64,000 bases of DNA from JAQSWP01 sp040255215 (GCA_040255215.1 JBDZUM010000001.1:1-64000), one strand, 5' to 3'. Positions 8,649 through 17,663 are shown, numbered from the stretch's first letter. Notes: a model not told the origin generated them from the sequence alone. Translations and numbers: made by a program.

Positions 8649-9185
8649 CTACTTCGCAAAGCTCTTCGAGCCGATCAGCCGCTGGCCCAGCAACAGCGCC
8701 ACCGCCGCCGGCCCCTCGAAGGCCAGCCGCGCCGCCGCCTCGACGGTCGGCGCCACGTCCTCCCGCCGGTCGGCCCGCAGCACCATGACGCCGACCGCCT
8801 TCAGCGTTTCCTCCGTCGCCTGGCCCATCGATACCTGCCACGGATTGAACTCGCCCCATTCGCCGCGCATGGTGATCAGCATCAGCAGCGGCAGGCGGCA
8901 GATGCGCGGCAGGCCCAGCATGTTGATGCAGTTGCCGACGCCGGAGGACTGCATCAGCAGCGCCCCGCGCAGGCCGCCCAGCGAGCCGCCGGCCAGCAGT
9001 GCCACGCCGTCCTCCTCCGTCGCCAGCGGCGCCACGCGCATCGCGTTGTCCGCATCGCACATCTCGATCAGCCGCTTGTGCCCGGCATCCGGAACATGTG
9101 CCACCAGCCCGACCTTCCACGCCTTCAGCGCCTCGTAAAGGTCGCGCGGCCAGTTCGGTTCGGCGCGTACAGTTTCGGCGCTCAC
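8649..9185 (-). CDS. ThDP-binding decarboxylase, PYR-domain subunit (sulfopyruvate/phosphonopyruvate decarboxylase alpha-like)
   Basis: A 178-aa stand-alone PYR domain, the N-terminal half of a ThDP decarboxylase. The activating glutamate is in PLATEEDGVALLAGG (Glu57/58) and the neighbouring text ALLMQSSGVGNCINML followed by PLLMLITMRGEWGE is typical of ComD/sulfopyruvate decarboxylase alpha and phosphonopyruvate decarboxylase. It cannot work without a PP subunit; the one at 2891-3499 is the obvious partner. The GTG start at 9185 overlaps the stop of the dehydrogenase gene upstream, so reductase and decarboxylase are made from one mRNA. Predicted product of the complex would be an aldehyde such as sulfoacetaldehyde; this is not provable here. 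Confidence 0.87.
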   Translation of the reverse strand: MSAETVRAEPNWPRDLYEALKAWKVGLVAHVPDAGHKRLIEMCDADNAMRVAPLATEEDGVALLAGGSLGGLRGALLMQSSGVGNCINMLGLPRICRLPLLMLITMRGEWGEFNPWQVSMGQATEETLKAVGVMVLRADRREDVAPTVEAAARLAFEGPAAVALLLGQRLIGSKSFAK

Positions 9186-10096
9186 AGCCGCACCTTGGCG
9201 ACGTCGGCCTGCTCGCAGGCCAGATCGAGCAAAGCGGAGAAATCGCGGCCGCCGTAATCGCCGCTCTTCTTCGCCAGCGCCAGCGCCTCGCGCGCCGCAG
9301 CCCCCATGAAGGCCGGCACGCCGAACTCGGACGCCGCCTGCATCGCCAAAGCCAGATCCTTGTGCGCCAGCGCGATGCGGAATCCCGGCGCGGTGTCGCC
9401 CGACAGCACCTTGATTGGCCACATGATCTTCAGATGCCCGTTGGTCGCCGTCGTGCCGTTGACGACGTCGAGCGTCGTCTTCGGGTCGAGACCGAAGGCC
9501 TGCGCCAGCGCCATTGCCTCGGCTGAAAGCTGGCAGGTGGCGATGGCGAGGAAATTGTTGACCAGCTTGGTGCGAATGCCGCTGCCCGGCGCGCCGCAAT
9601 GGTGGATCGTCGTGCCCATGGCCTCGAGCGCCGACCGCACGCGACCCAGATCGTTGTCGCGCGCGCCGACCATGAACAGGCTCTCGCCCTTCTCCGCCTG
9701 AGTCACCGTGCGTCCGACCGGCGCGTCGACGAAGCCCATGCCGCGATCGCGCAGCGCCGCCGCCAGCCGGTCGGTGGCGGCCGGATCGATGGTGCTCATG
9801 TCGACCACCAGCGTCTCGGGCCGGGCATTCTCGGCAATGCCGCCCGCGCCCAGAACCACCGCCTCGACGTCGGGCGAGTTGGGCAGCATGGTGAAGATGA
9901 CGTCGCAGGCGCGCGCCAGTTCGGCCAGCGATGTCGCCGCCTTCGCGCCGGCCTGCACCAGCGGCGTCATGGCCGCGGCATTGACGTCGAACACCGTCAC
10001 GTCGTGGCCCTTGCTGGCGAGATTGCGTGCCATCGGCCTGCCCATCGCGCCGAGCCCGACGAAGCCGATCCGCTCTGCGCTTCCGGTTGATGCCAT
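9182..10096 (-). CDS. NAD(P)-dependent beta-hydroxyacid dehydrogenase (3-hydroxyisobutyrate dehydrogenase family)
   Basis: A 304-aa soluble oxidoreductase. The N-terminal Rossmann motif is GFVGLGAMGRPMA at residues 11-23; the substrate-binding segment is FVDAPVGRTVTQAEKGE; and the catalytic lysine lies in GIRTKLVNNFLAI. This family oxidises or reduces 3-hydroxy acids and semialdehydes (3-hydroxyisobutyrate, tartronate semialdehyde, gamma-hydroxybutyrate, and sulfolactaldehyde in the YihU branch). The ATG at 10096 is chosen because GGAGGAG stands seven bases upstream; a longer frame to 10144 lacks this. It is coupled to the ThDP alpha subunit, so it may supply or remove the oxo-acid or aldehyde of that reaction. 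Confidence 0.9.
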   Translation of the reverse strand: MASTGSAERIGFVGLGAMGRPMARNLASKGHDVTVFDVNAAAMTPLVQAGAKAATSLAELARACDVIFTMLPNSPDVEAVVLGAGGIAENARPETLVVDMSTIDPAATDRLAAALRDRGMGFVDAPVGRTVTQAEKGESLFMVGARDNDLGRVRSALEAMGTTIHHCGAPGSGIRTKLVNNFLAIATCQLSAEAMALAQAFGLDPKTTLDVVNGTTATNGHLKIMWPIKVLSGDTAPGFRIALAHKDLALAMQAASEFGVPAFMGAAAREALALAKKSGDYGGRDFSALLDLACEQADVAKVRL

Positions 10097-10309
10097 TGTT
10101 CTCCTCCGCTGCCGCAGTCTCCCGGGCAGGCGAATAAAAATCAATTGCCGCCGAAAGATTTATCCGCGCCGCCGGAACGCGCGTGGGCCGCTTGCCGCCA
10201 TCCACAGGCGTCAGGCAAACGTGATCGCCGCCGCCCTGCCGCAACCGGCCCGGCCATGGCAGAATCGCGGGCGGTGGAAGCCACCCAACCTCGTCCGGGA
10301 GACACGACC

Positions 10310-10696
10310 ATGTCGGAACTTGCCCTGCTCGCCTGGAGCGCAGCGCTCTGCCTTGTGCTGGTGCTGCCCTATGCCTCTGGCCTGACCCTGAAACTCGGCC
10401 TGCCGACCATGGCGGGCAATCGCGAAGGCCTGTCCGAGCCCACCGGCTGGATCGGCCGCGCCAAGCGCGCCCATATGAACATGCTGGAGAATCTCATCCC
10501 CTTCGCAGCGCTCGTGCTGGCGGCGCACGGCATGGGCAAGCTCGGTGCCCTGACCATGCTGGGCGCGCAGCTCTTCTTCTGGGGCCGTCTGGCGCATGCC
10601 GTGATCTACATCGCCGGCATCCCCTATCTGCGCACCCTGGCCTTCCTCGCCGGCTATGTCGGCATGTTCCTGATCTTCATCGCCATCGTCGGATAG
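10310..10696 (+). CDS. MAPEG family membrane protein
   Basis: A 128-aa protein with four membrane helices and the MAPEG hallmarks RAKRAHMNMLENLIPFAAL and GRLAHAVIYIAGIPYLR. Eukaryotic MAPEG members are glutathione-dependent eicosanoid enzymes; bacterial ones are mostly uncharacterised, with glutathione transferase or peroxidase activity reported for a few. It appears to stand alone between a reverse-strand operon and a repeat element. The ATG at 10310 follows a weak GGGAGAC ribosome site. Confidence 0.88.
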   Translation: MSELALLAWSAALCLVLVLPYASGLTLKLGLPTMAGNREGLSEPTGWIGRAKRAHMNMLENLIPFAALVLAAHGMGKLGALTMLGAQLFFWGRLAHAVIYIAGIPYLRTLAFLAGYVGMFLIFIAIVG

Positions 10697-10705
10697 CACT
10701 AAACC

Positions 10706-10795
10706 CGTCATGCTGAGCGGTAGCGAAGCATCTTCTCTCCACGCCAAAGATCGCCGTGGCGGAAACAAGATCCTTCGCTATCGCTCAGGATGACG
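10706..10795. repeat. Long inverted intergenic repeat (REP-like)
   Basis: Two 29-base arms, 10706-10734 and 10767-10795, are inverted copies differing at three positions. The outer ends read CGTCATGCTGAGCG on one side and the complement of CGTCATCCTGAGCG on the other. The 90-base element could fold into a long hairpin between the convergent MAPEG and methyltransferase genes. Sequences beginning CGTCATCCTGAGCG are dispersed between genes in many bacterial genomes. I saw no second copy in this window. Confidence 0.8.
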
Positions 10796-10815
10796 GTTAG
10801 TAAGCAAGCGCAGTT

Positions 10816-11712
10816 CTATCTCAGCAGGCACCACGTCAGTTCGTGCTTGTTGTGATGCAGATGGAAGAGCTGCGATCCCGCGATGGCGGCGAAGGCACGC
10901 GCCGTGTCGTGGTCGGTATCGCCCTGGAATTTCAGCGTGCAGACGAAGTTGCGCACCTGTCCCTGTTCCATCCAGCGCCGCACCATCTTTAGCAGCCGCG
11001 CCTGATAGCAGATCACGTCGCAGCACAGCCAGTCGATCGGCCCGAAGGCGGCGGGATCGAGGGCGAAGGCGCTGTCCTGTCGCCATTCGATCGTCGGCAG
11101 GGCGGCGATGCGCGGTTCGAGCGGCGACTTGTCGATGGCGATGACATTGGCGCCGAGACTAGCCATGACCCAGCTCCAGCCGCCGGGACTGGCGCCGAGA
11201 TCGAGGCAGGTTTCGCCGGCCTGCGGATAGCGTCCCAGACGCGTCAGCGCTTCCCACAGTTTCAGATAGGCGCGATTGGGCGGGCCTGCCCTGTCCTCGA
11301 CGAACGCGACCTCACCGTTGGGAAACGGGCTCGAGCAATCCGGCGACGCCAGAATCCTGTCGGCCGTCAGCAACGTCCACGAACCCAGTGGGGCCGGCGG
11401 CGCGGGCTGCGGAAACTTGAGCGGCTTGGCCGAAACATGCGGCAGTCTTTCCTGGATCAGGCTGGCGCGCCGGAAATGCTCTGGCGCGTAGAGCACCCAG
11501 TTGCGCTGGATGGCGCGCAGCTTGCCGGCCGCATCGCCGATCGAACCGATTTCGATCTCGCGCGCCTCGCACCAGACATTGGCCGCCCAGGCAACAGGCG
11601 CCGCCTCGCCCTCGCAGATCATCAGACGGCCATGCTCGGCGACGATACGCCCGGCCAGCTCGACGCGCAGCTGTGCCTCGAACCCCTCGGCCGCCAGATA
11701 GGCGCAGCGCAT
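10816..11712 (-). CDS. SAM-dependent rRNA methyltransferase, FtsJ domain (RlmM-like)
   Basis: A 298-aa protein with an N-terminal domain of about 130 aa and a C-terminal FtsJ-type methyltransferase domain: SAM motif CLDLGASPGGWSWVM, acidic motif VIAIDKSPL, and ...IDWLCCDVICYQ. This two-part layout resembles RlmM, the 2'-O-methyltransferase for C2498 of 23S rRNA in gammaproteobacteria. An ending such as HNKHELTWCLLR is also seen in that family. The start at 11712 is two bases after the stop of the hydrolase gene upstream. A much longer frame runs through the neighbour on the same strand but is a high-GC artefact. Confidence 0.85.
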   Translation of the reverse strand: MRCAYLAAEGFEAQLRVELAGRIVAEHGRLMICEGEAAPVAWAANVWCEAREIEIGSIGDAAGKLRAIQRNWVLYAPEHFRRASLIQERLPHVSAKPLKFPQPAPPAPLGSWTLLTADRILASPDCSSPFPNGEVAFVEDRAGPPNRAYLKLWEALTRLGRYPQAGETCLDLGASPGGWSWVMASLGANVIAIDKSPLEPRIAALPTIEWRQDSAFALDPAAFGPIDWLCCDVICYQARLLKMVRRWMEQGQVRNFVCTLKFQGDTDHDTARAFAAIAGSQLFHLHHNKHELTWCLLR

Positions 11713-11714
11713 TT

Positions 11715-12701
11715 CTAGTCGTCCAGCCGGGCGAAGAAGCCACGCGCGCCGGCATCGGCGCCCGACAGCAACCCCGGCTTCGGATCGAGCATCCACGCCA
11801 GCACGTCGCGATGCACCACCGGCGCCTGCAGATCGCGCAGCAGCAGGTGATAGCCCTCCTCGTAGACCGCGACGCGGATGTCGCGCTCGCGCCGTAGCCC
11901 GGCCACCATCTCGCGCATGATGTCGGGCGGCACCACCCGGTCGCGCGCGCCATAGGCCAGCAGCAGCGGCCCGTCGAGTTCGGGCGCCGCCGCCAGGGCG
12001 GCATCCATCGCGTTGACCAGTCCCCAGACCAGATCGACGCGCGGCGATTTGATGACCAGCGGATCGTTCGACAGCCGGCGCAGCATGGCGATGTTGTCGG
12101 ACGGGCTGTAGTTCATGCCCACCGTCGAAACCGGCCACCACGGAATGGCATGCGCCACCAGCCACAGGCCGTTGCGGCCGACCGCGCCAAGCGTCGCCCG
12201 TCCGCGCGCCGCCGGCCCCAGCAGCACCGTCGCGTCGGGTTGCGGCACAAGCCCGTCCGCCAGTCCGGCCATGATCAGCGCCGCACCCATGCTTTCGCCC
12301 ATCAGCACGAAGCGCGCGCCGGGATGGCGTTGACGGATCAGCCCCTGCGCCATGGCGAGATCGCCGATCATCGCCTCGACCCCGGCCCAGCGCCGCGCCG
12401 TGCTGGTGGCGCCGAAGCCGCGCTGGTCGTAGGCATAGGTGGCGACGCCGTTGGCCGCCCAGAATTTGGCGGCATCGTTGAAGGCGTTGGAATAGTCGCC
12501 GAAACCATGCAGCGCCAGCACCACCGCTTTCGGCTCGCCGGCCGGCAGCCATTTGCGCAGCGGCAGGCGATAGGCGTCGGCGGCGATCAGCGCGTCGTCC
12601 TGCAGCGCCGGCCGCGTCACGGCCGGTCCCGGCGCCACGATCACCGGTTCGCAGGCGGCCAGCGCCAGCAGCGCCAGCGCCGCGGCGAGCAATCGCTTCA
12701 T
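11715..12701 (-). CDS. Alpha/beta-hydrolase lipoprotein (serine aminopeptidase S33/lysophospholipase-like)
   Basis: A 328-aa hydrolase with a lipoprotein signal (lipobox LALAAC, Cys17), so it should be anchored to a membrane facing the periplasm. The oxyanion motif is LALHGFGDYSN, the nucleophile elbow MGESMGAA (Ser137), the acid is in AYGARDRVVPP and the histidine in EGYHLLLRD. The family includes monoacylglycerol lipases and lysophospholipases. The start overlaps the ABC ATPase stop by four bases (ATGA), so the two are co-transcribed, which hints at a lipid or envelope role for both. Confidence 0.88.
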   Translation of the reverse strand: MKRLLAAALALLALAACEPVIVAPGPAVTRPALQDDALIAADAYRLPLRKWLPAGEPKAVVLALHGFGDYSNAFNDAAKFWAANGVATYAYDQRGFGATSTARRWAGVEAMIGDLAMAQGLIRQRHPGARFVLMGESMGAALIMAGLADGLVPQPDATVLLGPAARGRATLGAVGRNGLWLVAHAIPWWPVSTVGMNYSPSDNIAMLRRLSNDPLVIKSPRVDLVWGLVNAMDAALAAAPELDGPLLLAYGARDRVVPPDIMREMVAGLRRERDIRVAVYEEGYHLLLRDLQAPVVHRDVLAWMLDPKPGLLSGADAGARGFFARLDD

Positions 12702-13675
12702 GCCTGGGTCAGGGCGAGGAACGCGTCTTCGAGATCGCTCTCTTCGGTCGCGATGTCGGCGATCTCCAGCCCCGCCGCCTGCGCCGCGGCGATGATCTGC
12801 AGCACGGACGTGGCGCTGGGCCGGTAGAGCACGTCGATGCGCCTTGGATCGGGCAGGCTGGCATGCCACTGCGCGAAGGATTCCGGCAAGGCGCCGACAT
12901 CGCGCCCCAGGCGCAGGATCACCTTCTTGCTGTCGAGCCTGGCCAGCAGCGCCTCGGTCGTGTCGTCGGCCATCACCTGGCCGCGATGGATGATGGCGAT
13001 GCGGTCGCACAGCTCCTGCGCTTCCTCGAGGTAATGCGTCGTCAGCAGCACCGTCGTGCCCGCTTCGTTCAGCGACCGCACATAGGCCCAGAGCTGCTGG
13101 CGCAGCTCGATGTCGACGCCGGCGGTCGGCTCGTCGAGCACCAGCACCGGCGGGTTGTGCACCAGCGCCTTGGCGACCAGCAGCCGCCGGCGCATGCCTC
13201 CCGAGAGCGTGCGGGCGTAGGCGTCGGCCTTGTCCTCCAGCCGTACCGCCTTGAGAATCTCCATGGTGCGGCGCTCGGAGGGCGGCACGCCATAGAGACC
13301 GGCCTGCAGTTCGAGCGCGTCGCGCGGGCTGAAGAAGGGATCGAGATTGAGTTCCTGCGGCACGATGCCGATCGCCGCCCGCGCGTTGCGCGGCTGCTCG
13401 TCGATGTCGATGTCCCAGATGCATGCGGTGCCGGCGGTCTTGACCACCAGCCCGGCCAGAATGTTGATCAGGGTCGACTTGCCCGCGCCGTTCGGCCCCA
13501 GCAGGCCGAAGATCGAGCCGCGCGGTATCGCCAGGTCGACCTTGTCCAGCGCCGGCCGCGCCGGCTGGCCCGACCGCGGCCGGTAGATCTTGGTCAGTCC
13601 CCTGACCTCCACCGCCAGCGCCGGCAGGGAGGCCGCGCCGGCTCTTGTCTTCTCGTCTGCAACCAGGCTGTCCAT
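12698..13675 (-). CDS. ABC transporter ATP-binding protein (ABC-2/exporter type)
   Basis: A 325-aa ATPase of the CcmA/NodI/YadG type: Walker A GPNGAGKST at residues 60-68, signature TLSGGMRRRLLVAKAL, Walker B VLVLDEPTAGVD, H-loop LLTTHYLEEAQ, then about 100 residues of C-terminal accessory domain. These ATPases drive ABC-2 permeases that export polysaccharides, lipids or drugs. No permease gene adjoins it: downstream are a lipoprotein hydrolase and an rRNA methyltransferase. The ATG at 13675 gives the usual length; a longer frame to 13897 covers the neighbouring zinc-finger gene in reverse and is not credible. Confidence 0.88.
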   Translation of the reverse strand: MDSLVADEKTRAGAASLPALAVEVRGLTKIYRPRSGQPARPALDKVDLAIPRGSIFGLLGPNGAGKSTLINILAGLVVKTAGTACIWDIDIDEQPRNARAAIGIVPQELNLDPFFSPRDALELQAGLYGVPPSERRTMEILKAVRLEDKADAYARTLSGGMRRRLLVAKALVHNPPVLVLDEPTAGVDIELRQQLWAYVRSLNEAGTTVLLTTHYLEEAQELCDRIAIIHRGQVMADDTTEALLARLDSKKVILRLGRDVGALPESFAQWHASLPDPRRIDVLYRPSATSVLQIIAAAQAAGLEIADIATEESDLEDAFLALTQA

Positions 13676-13787
13676 GGCCGGCAAGCTGGCCCAGCCGCAC
13701 GGCAAAAACAAGGCCGGCGGCCTTGATCTGCGCCGCATGGCCGCTATGATCCGCGCCACTTCCGCTTTCCAACCCGACAGGCAGGAA

Positions 13788-13973
13788 ATGGCCGCACCGC
13801 AACCGCCGGAAACCATCGAAGTCGACAAGACGCAGATATCCTGCGATGGCGGCGGCGGCGCGCTCGGCCATCCGCGCGTTTGGCTCAATCTCGGCAAGGA
13901 CGGGGCGGTCGACTGCCCCTATTGCGACCGCCGCTTCGTGCTCAAGGCCGGCGCCCACGCCGCCGCGCACTGA
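13788..13973 (+). CDS. CHCC zinc-finger domain protein (NDUFS6-like)
   Basis: A 61-aa protein consisting of one zf-CHCC domain: Cys19 (QISCDGGGG), His28 (GHPRVWL), then Cys43 and Cys46 (DCPYCDRRFVL). This domain is shared with the mitochondrial complex I accessory subunit NDUFS6, and the bacterial single-domain proteins are common in alphaproteobacteria, where some are linked to complex I. AGGCAGGAA precedes the ATG at 13788. It lies divergently from the ABC ATPase gene and directly before polA. Confidence 0.88.
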   Translation: MAAPQPPETIEVDKTQISCDGGGGALGHPRVWLNLGKDGAVDCPYCDRRFVLKAGAHAAAH

Positions 13974-14031
13974 GCCGGGTATCGCCGCGCGCCGGTGGCA
14001 GGCGCGCGAGCGGGCGGTGTAGACTGCCGGC

Positions 14032-16940
14032 ATGAACGCCAAAGCCAGCAAAACGCCGACGAAAGCCGCCCCCAAGCTGGGCAATCTGCGCCATCTCTAT
14101 CTGGTCGACGGCTCGGGCTACATATTCCGCGCCTTCCATGCCCTGCCGCCGATGACGCGCTCGGACGGCACGCCGACCAACGCCGTGTTCGGCTTTTCCT
14201 CGATGCTGATGAAGCTGATGGAGGACGCCGGCGCCGACCATCTGGCGGTAATCTTCGATGCCGGGCGCGAGACCTTCCGCAACAAGATCTACGACCAGTA
14301 CAAGGCGCACCGGCCGGAGCCGCCGGAGGAATTGATCCCGCAATTCGCGCTGATCCGCGAAGCGGTACGCGCCTTCAACGTGCCCTGCATCGAACTACCG
14401 GGCTATGAGGCCGACGACCTGATCGCCACTTATGCCGACCAGGCGCGCGCGATGGGCGCCGAAGTCACCATCGTGTCGTCCGACAAGGATCTGATGCAGC
14501 TGGTGCGCGATGGCGTCTCGATGCTGGACCCGATCAAGAACCGTCCGATCGGCCCGGCCGAGGTTATGGAGAAATTCGGCGTCGCGCCGGAAAAGGTCGT
14601 CGACGTGCAGGCGCTGGCCGGCGATTCGACCGACAACGTGCCCGGCGTGCCCGGCATCGGCATCAAGACCGCCGCCCAGCTGATCACCGAATACGGCAGC
14701 CTGGAAGCGCTGCTCGAGCGCGCCGGCGAGATCAAGCAGCCCAAGCGCCGCGAATCGTTGCAGGCCAATGCCGAGCTGGCGCGCATCTCCAAGCAGCTGG
14801 TGCAGCTCGACCACAACGCGCCGGTGCCGCAGCACGCCGATACGCTGGACAAGACCGATCCCGATCCCGCCATCCTGATCCCGTGGCTGGAGTTCCAGGG
14901 CTTCAAGCGCATCCTGCCGCGCGCGCGCGAGAAATTCGGCGATGCGCCCGAAGGCGCGTCCGTGCCCGATCTGTCCGACGGCGTCGAGAGCGAGACGCAG
15001 CGCCAGGCCCGCGTCGCCGCCTTCAACGAAAAGAAGAAGGACGGCGAGAGCGCGCCGGCGCCGGCGAAGAAGGCCGAGCGGGTCGTCAAGGACGACCTGC
15101 CGAAGATCGGCAGCCTCCCCTACGAAACCATCACCGACGCCGCGACGCTGGAGCTGTGGATGGCCGAGGCCCTGCGCAACGGCGAGATCACCGTCGACAC
15201 CGAGACCGATTCGCTCGACGAGCTGAAGGCCAATCTGATCGGCGTGGCGCTGGCGCTGTCGGACGGGCGCGCCGCCTACGTGCCGATCGGCCATCGCAAG
15301 CCCGGCAACCAGGGCACGCTCGACTTCGACGGCGGCGGCGCGGGCGAATTGCTGCCGGGCCAGTTGCCGCTCGACAAGGTCATTGCAATCTTGAAGCCCG
15401 TGCTGGAGCACGAGGCGGTGCTGAAAATCGGTCAGAACGTGAAATACGACCTCAAGGTGCTTCGCCGTCAGGGTGCCGGCATCGACATGAAACCGGTCGA
15501 CGACACCATGCTGCTGTCCTTCGTGCTCGAAGGCGGCAAGCACGGGCACGGCATGGACGAGCTCTCCGAACTCTTCCTCGAGCACAAGCCGATTTCCTAC
15601 GACGAAGTCACCGGCACCGGCCGCGCCCGCGTCACCTTCGAGCAGGTGCCGCTGGAGAAGGCCGTGCCCTATTCGGCCGAGGACGCCGACGTCACCTACC
15701 GGCTGTGGCGGCAGCTGAAGCCGCGGCTGGTCGGCGAAAGCATGACCACGGTCTACGAACGCAGCGAGCGGCCGCTGATCGCCGTACTGGCCGACATGGA
15801 GGAAAAGGGCATCAAGGTCGACGAGACCGAGCTCAAGCGCCTGTCGGCCGATTTCGCCGCGCGCCTGGTCGAGCTGGAGAAGCAGATCCACGCTCTGGCC
15901 GGCCATCCCTTCAACATCGGCTCGCCCAAGCAGCTGGGCGAGGTGCTGTTCGACGAGTTGAAGCTGCCCGGCGGCACCAAGTCCGGCAAGACCGGCGCCT
16001 ACGCCACCGGCGCGGACATTCTCGAGGAGCTGGCGGGCCAACACGAGCTGCCCGCCCGCGTGCTCGACTGGCGCCAGCTCGCCAAGCTCAAGAGCACCTA
16101 TACCGACGCGCTGCTGCAGCAGATCGACGCCAACGACCGGCGCGTCCACACCTCCTACCACATGACCGGCGCCGCCACCGGCCGGCTGGCCTCGACCGAT
16201 CCCAACCTGCAGAACATCCCGGTGCGCACCGAGGAGGGCCGCAAGATCCGCAAGGCCTTCGTCGCCGAGAAAGGCTGCGCCCTGCTGTCGGCCGACTATT
16301 CGCAGATCGAGCTGCGCCTGCTGGCGCATGTCGCCGACATCGAGACGCTGAAGAGCGCCTTCCGCAACGGCGACGACATCCACGCCATTACCGCCTCCCA
16401 GGTGTTCGGCATCCCGGTCAAGGGCATGGACCCGATGATCAGGCGCAAGGCCAAGGCGATCAATTTCGGCATCATCTACGGCATCTCCGCCTTCGGCCTG
16501 GCGGCCCAGCTCGGCATCCCGCAGAAGGAGGCCGGCGAGTACATCAAGGCCTATTTCGAGCGCTATCCCGGCATCCGCGACTACATGGAAGCGACCAAGA
16601 GCTTCTGCCGCGCCCACGGCTACGTGCAGACGCCTTTCGGCCGGCGCATCCATCTCAACGGCATCAACGACAAGAACCCCGCCCGCCGCGCCTTCTCCGA
16701 GCGCGCCGCCATCAACGCCCCGCTGCAGGGCGGCGCCGCCGACATCATCAAGCGGGCCATGATCCGCCTGCCGCCTGCTCTGCAGGCAGCGAAGCTCGAC
16801 GCCGCCATGCTGCTGCAGGTGCACGACGAGTTGCTGTTCGAAGTGCCGCAGAAGCAGCTCGACAAGGCGGCGGTCGCCATCAAGGCGGTGATGGAAGGCG
16901 TCGCCACGCTCTCGGTGCCGCTGGTGGTCGATACCGGCCA
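14032..16940 (+). CDS. polA: DNA polymerase I (C-terminal end lost in assembly gap)
   Basis: DNA replication and repair polymerase, 969 codons visible. The 5'-3' exonuclease domain (about residues 20-300) contains LVDGSGYIFRAFHA, GYEADDLIATYA and SSDKDLMQLV. The 3'-5' exonuclease has its metal ligands (TVDTETDSL, NVKYDLKVL, SAEDADVTYRLW), so proofreading is probably active. The polymerase domain has RLASTDPNLQNIPVRT, LLSADYSQIELRLLAH, KAINFGIIYGIS and LLQVHDELLFE. The frame enters the N-gap after VPLVVDTG, only about ten residues before the normal end. The ATG at 14032 fits the family start after a low-complexity lysine-rich leader. Confidence 0.97.
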
Positions 16941-17040
16941 NNNNNNNNNNNNNNNNNNNNNNNNNNNNNNNNNNNNNNNNNNNNNNNNNNNNNNNNNNNN
17001 NNNNNNNNNNNNNNNNNNNNNNNNNNNNNNNNNNNNNNNN
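16941..17040. other. Assembly gap (100 N)
   Basis: Exactly 100 N. It removes the last codons of polA and whatever separates it from the GST gene, whose ATG follows at 17043. The round length suggests a placeholder instead of a measured distance. Confidence 0.99.
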
Positions 17041-17042
17041 CC

Positions 17043-17663
17043 ATGCTGAAAATCTGGGGCCGCCGCAATTCGATCAACGTGCAGAAGGTGCTGTGGACGG
17101 CCGAGTTGTGCGGCCAGGCTTACGTAAGCACGGAGGTCGGCGGCCCGTTCGGCGGCACCGACACGCCGCAATACCTGGCGATGAACCCGACCAGGCTGGT
17201 GCCGACCTTGCAGGACGGCGACGAGGCGATCTGGGAATCCAACGCCATCGTGCGCTATCTCGCCGCCAGATACGGTGCCGACGGTCTCTATCCCGCCGAC
17301 CCCGCCTTGCGCAGCCGGGCCGAACGCTGGATGGACTGGCAGCTCTCGACCCTCAACAAGCCGATGCGCGATCTCTTCTGGGGCTATGTCCGCCTGCCGC
17401 CGGAAAAGCACGATCCGGCCCGCATGGCAAAGGCGCTGGTGCTCGCCGCCGAGGCCATGGCCCTGCTCGACGCGCATCTCGCCACGCATCGGTTCGTCGC
17501 CGGCGACCATTTCACCATGGGCGACATCCCGGTCGGCTGCTTCTCCTGGCGCTGGTTCCAGCTGCCCCTCGACCGCCCCGCCCTGCCACACCTGAAACGC
17601 TGGCACGCCTCGCTGCACGACATTCCGGGCTATCGCAAGCACGTCATGGTGACGATGACGTGA
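17043..17663 (+). CDS. Glutathione S-transferase family protein
   Basis: A 206-aa GST. The thioredoxin-like N-terminal half starts MLKIWGRRNSINVQKVLW, where Ser10 is the likely glutathione-activating residue, and carries the glutathione-binding segment AIWESNAIVRYLA. The helical C-terminal half includes RFVAGDHFTMGDIPVGC, the usual N-capping motif region. The ATG lies three bases from the gap, so its ribosome site is not visible. Its stop overlaps the following dioxygenase gene. Confidence 0.92.
   Translation: MLKIWGRRNSINVQKVLWTAELCGQAYVSTEVGGPFGGTDTPQYLAMNPTRLVPTLQDGDEAIWESNAIVRYLAARYGADGLYPADPALRSRAERWMDWQLSTLNKPMRDLFWGYVRLPPEKHDPARMAKALVLAAEAMALLDAHLATHRFVAGDHFTMGDIPVGCFSWRWFQLPLDRPALPHLKRWHASLHDIPGYRKHVMVTMT

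Noticed and set aside
12698..14084. Very long reverse-strand frames spanning ABC ATPase, hydrolase and polA start
   Set aside because: High-GC DNA leaves false frames open; the translations are Arg/Ala/Gly-rich shadows of real genes in other phases.
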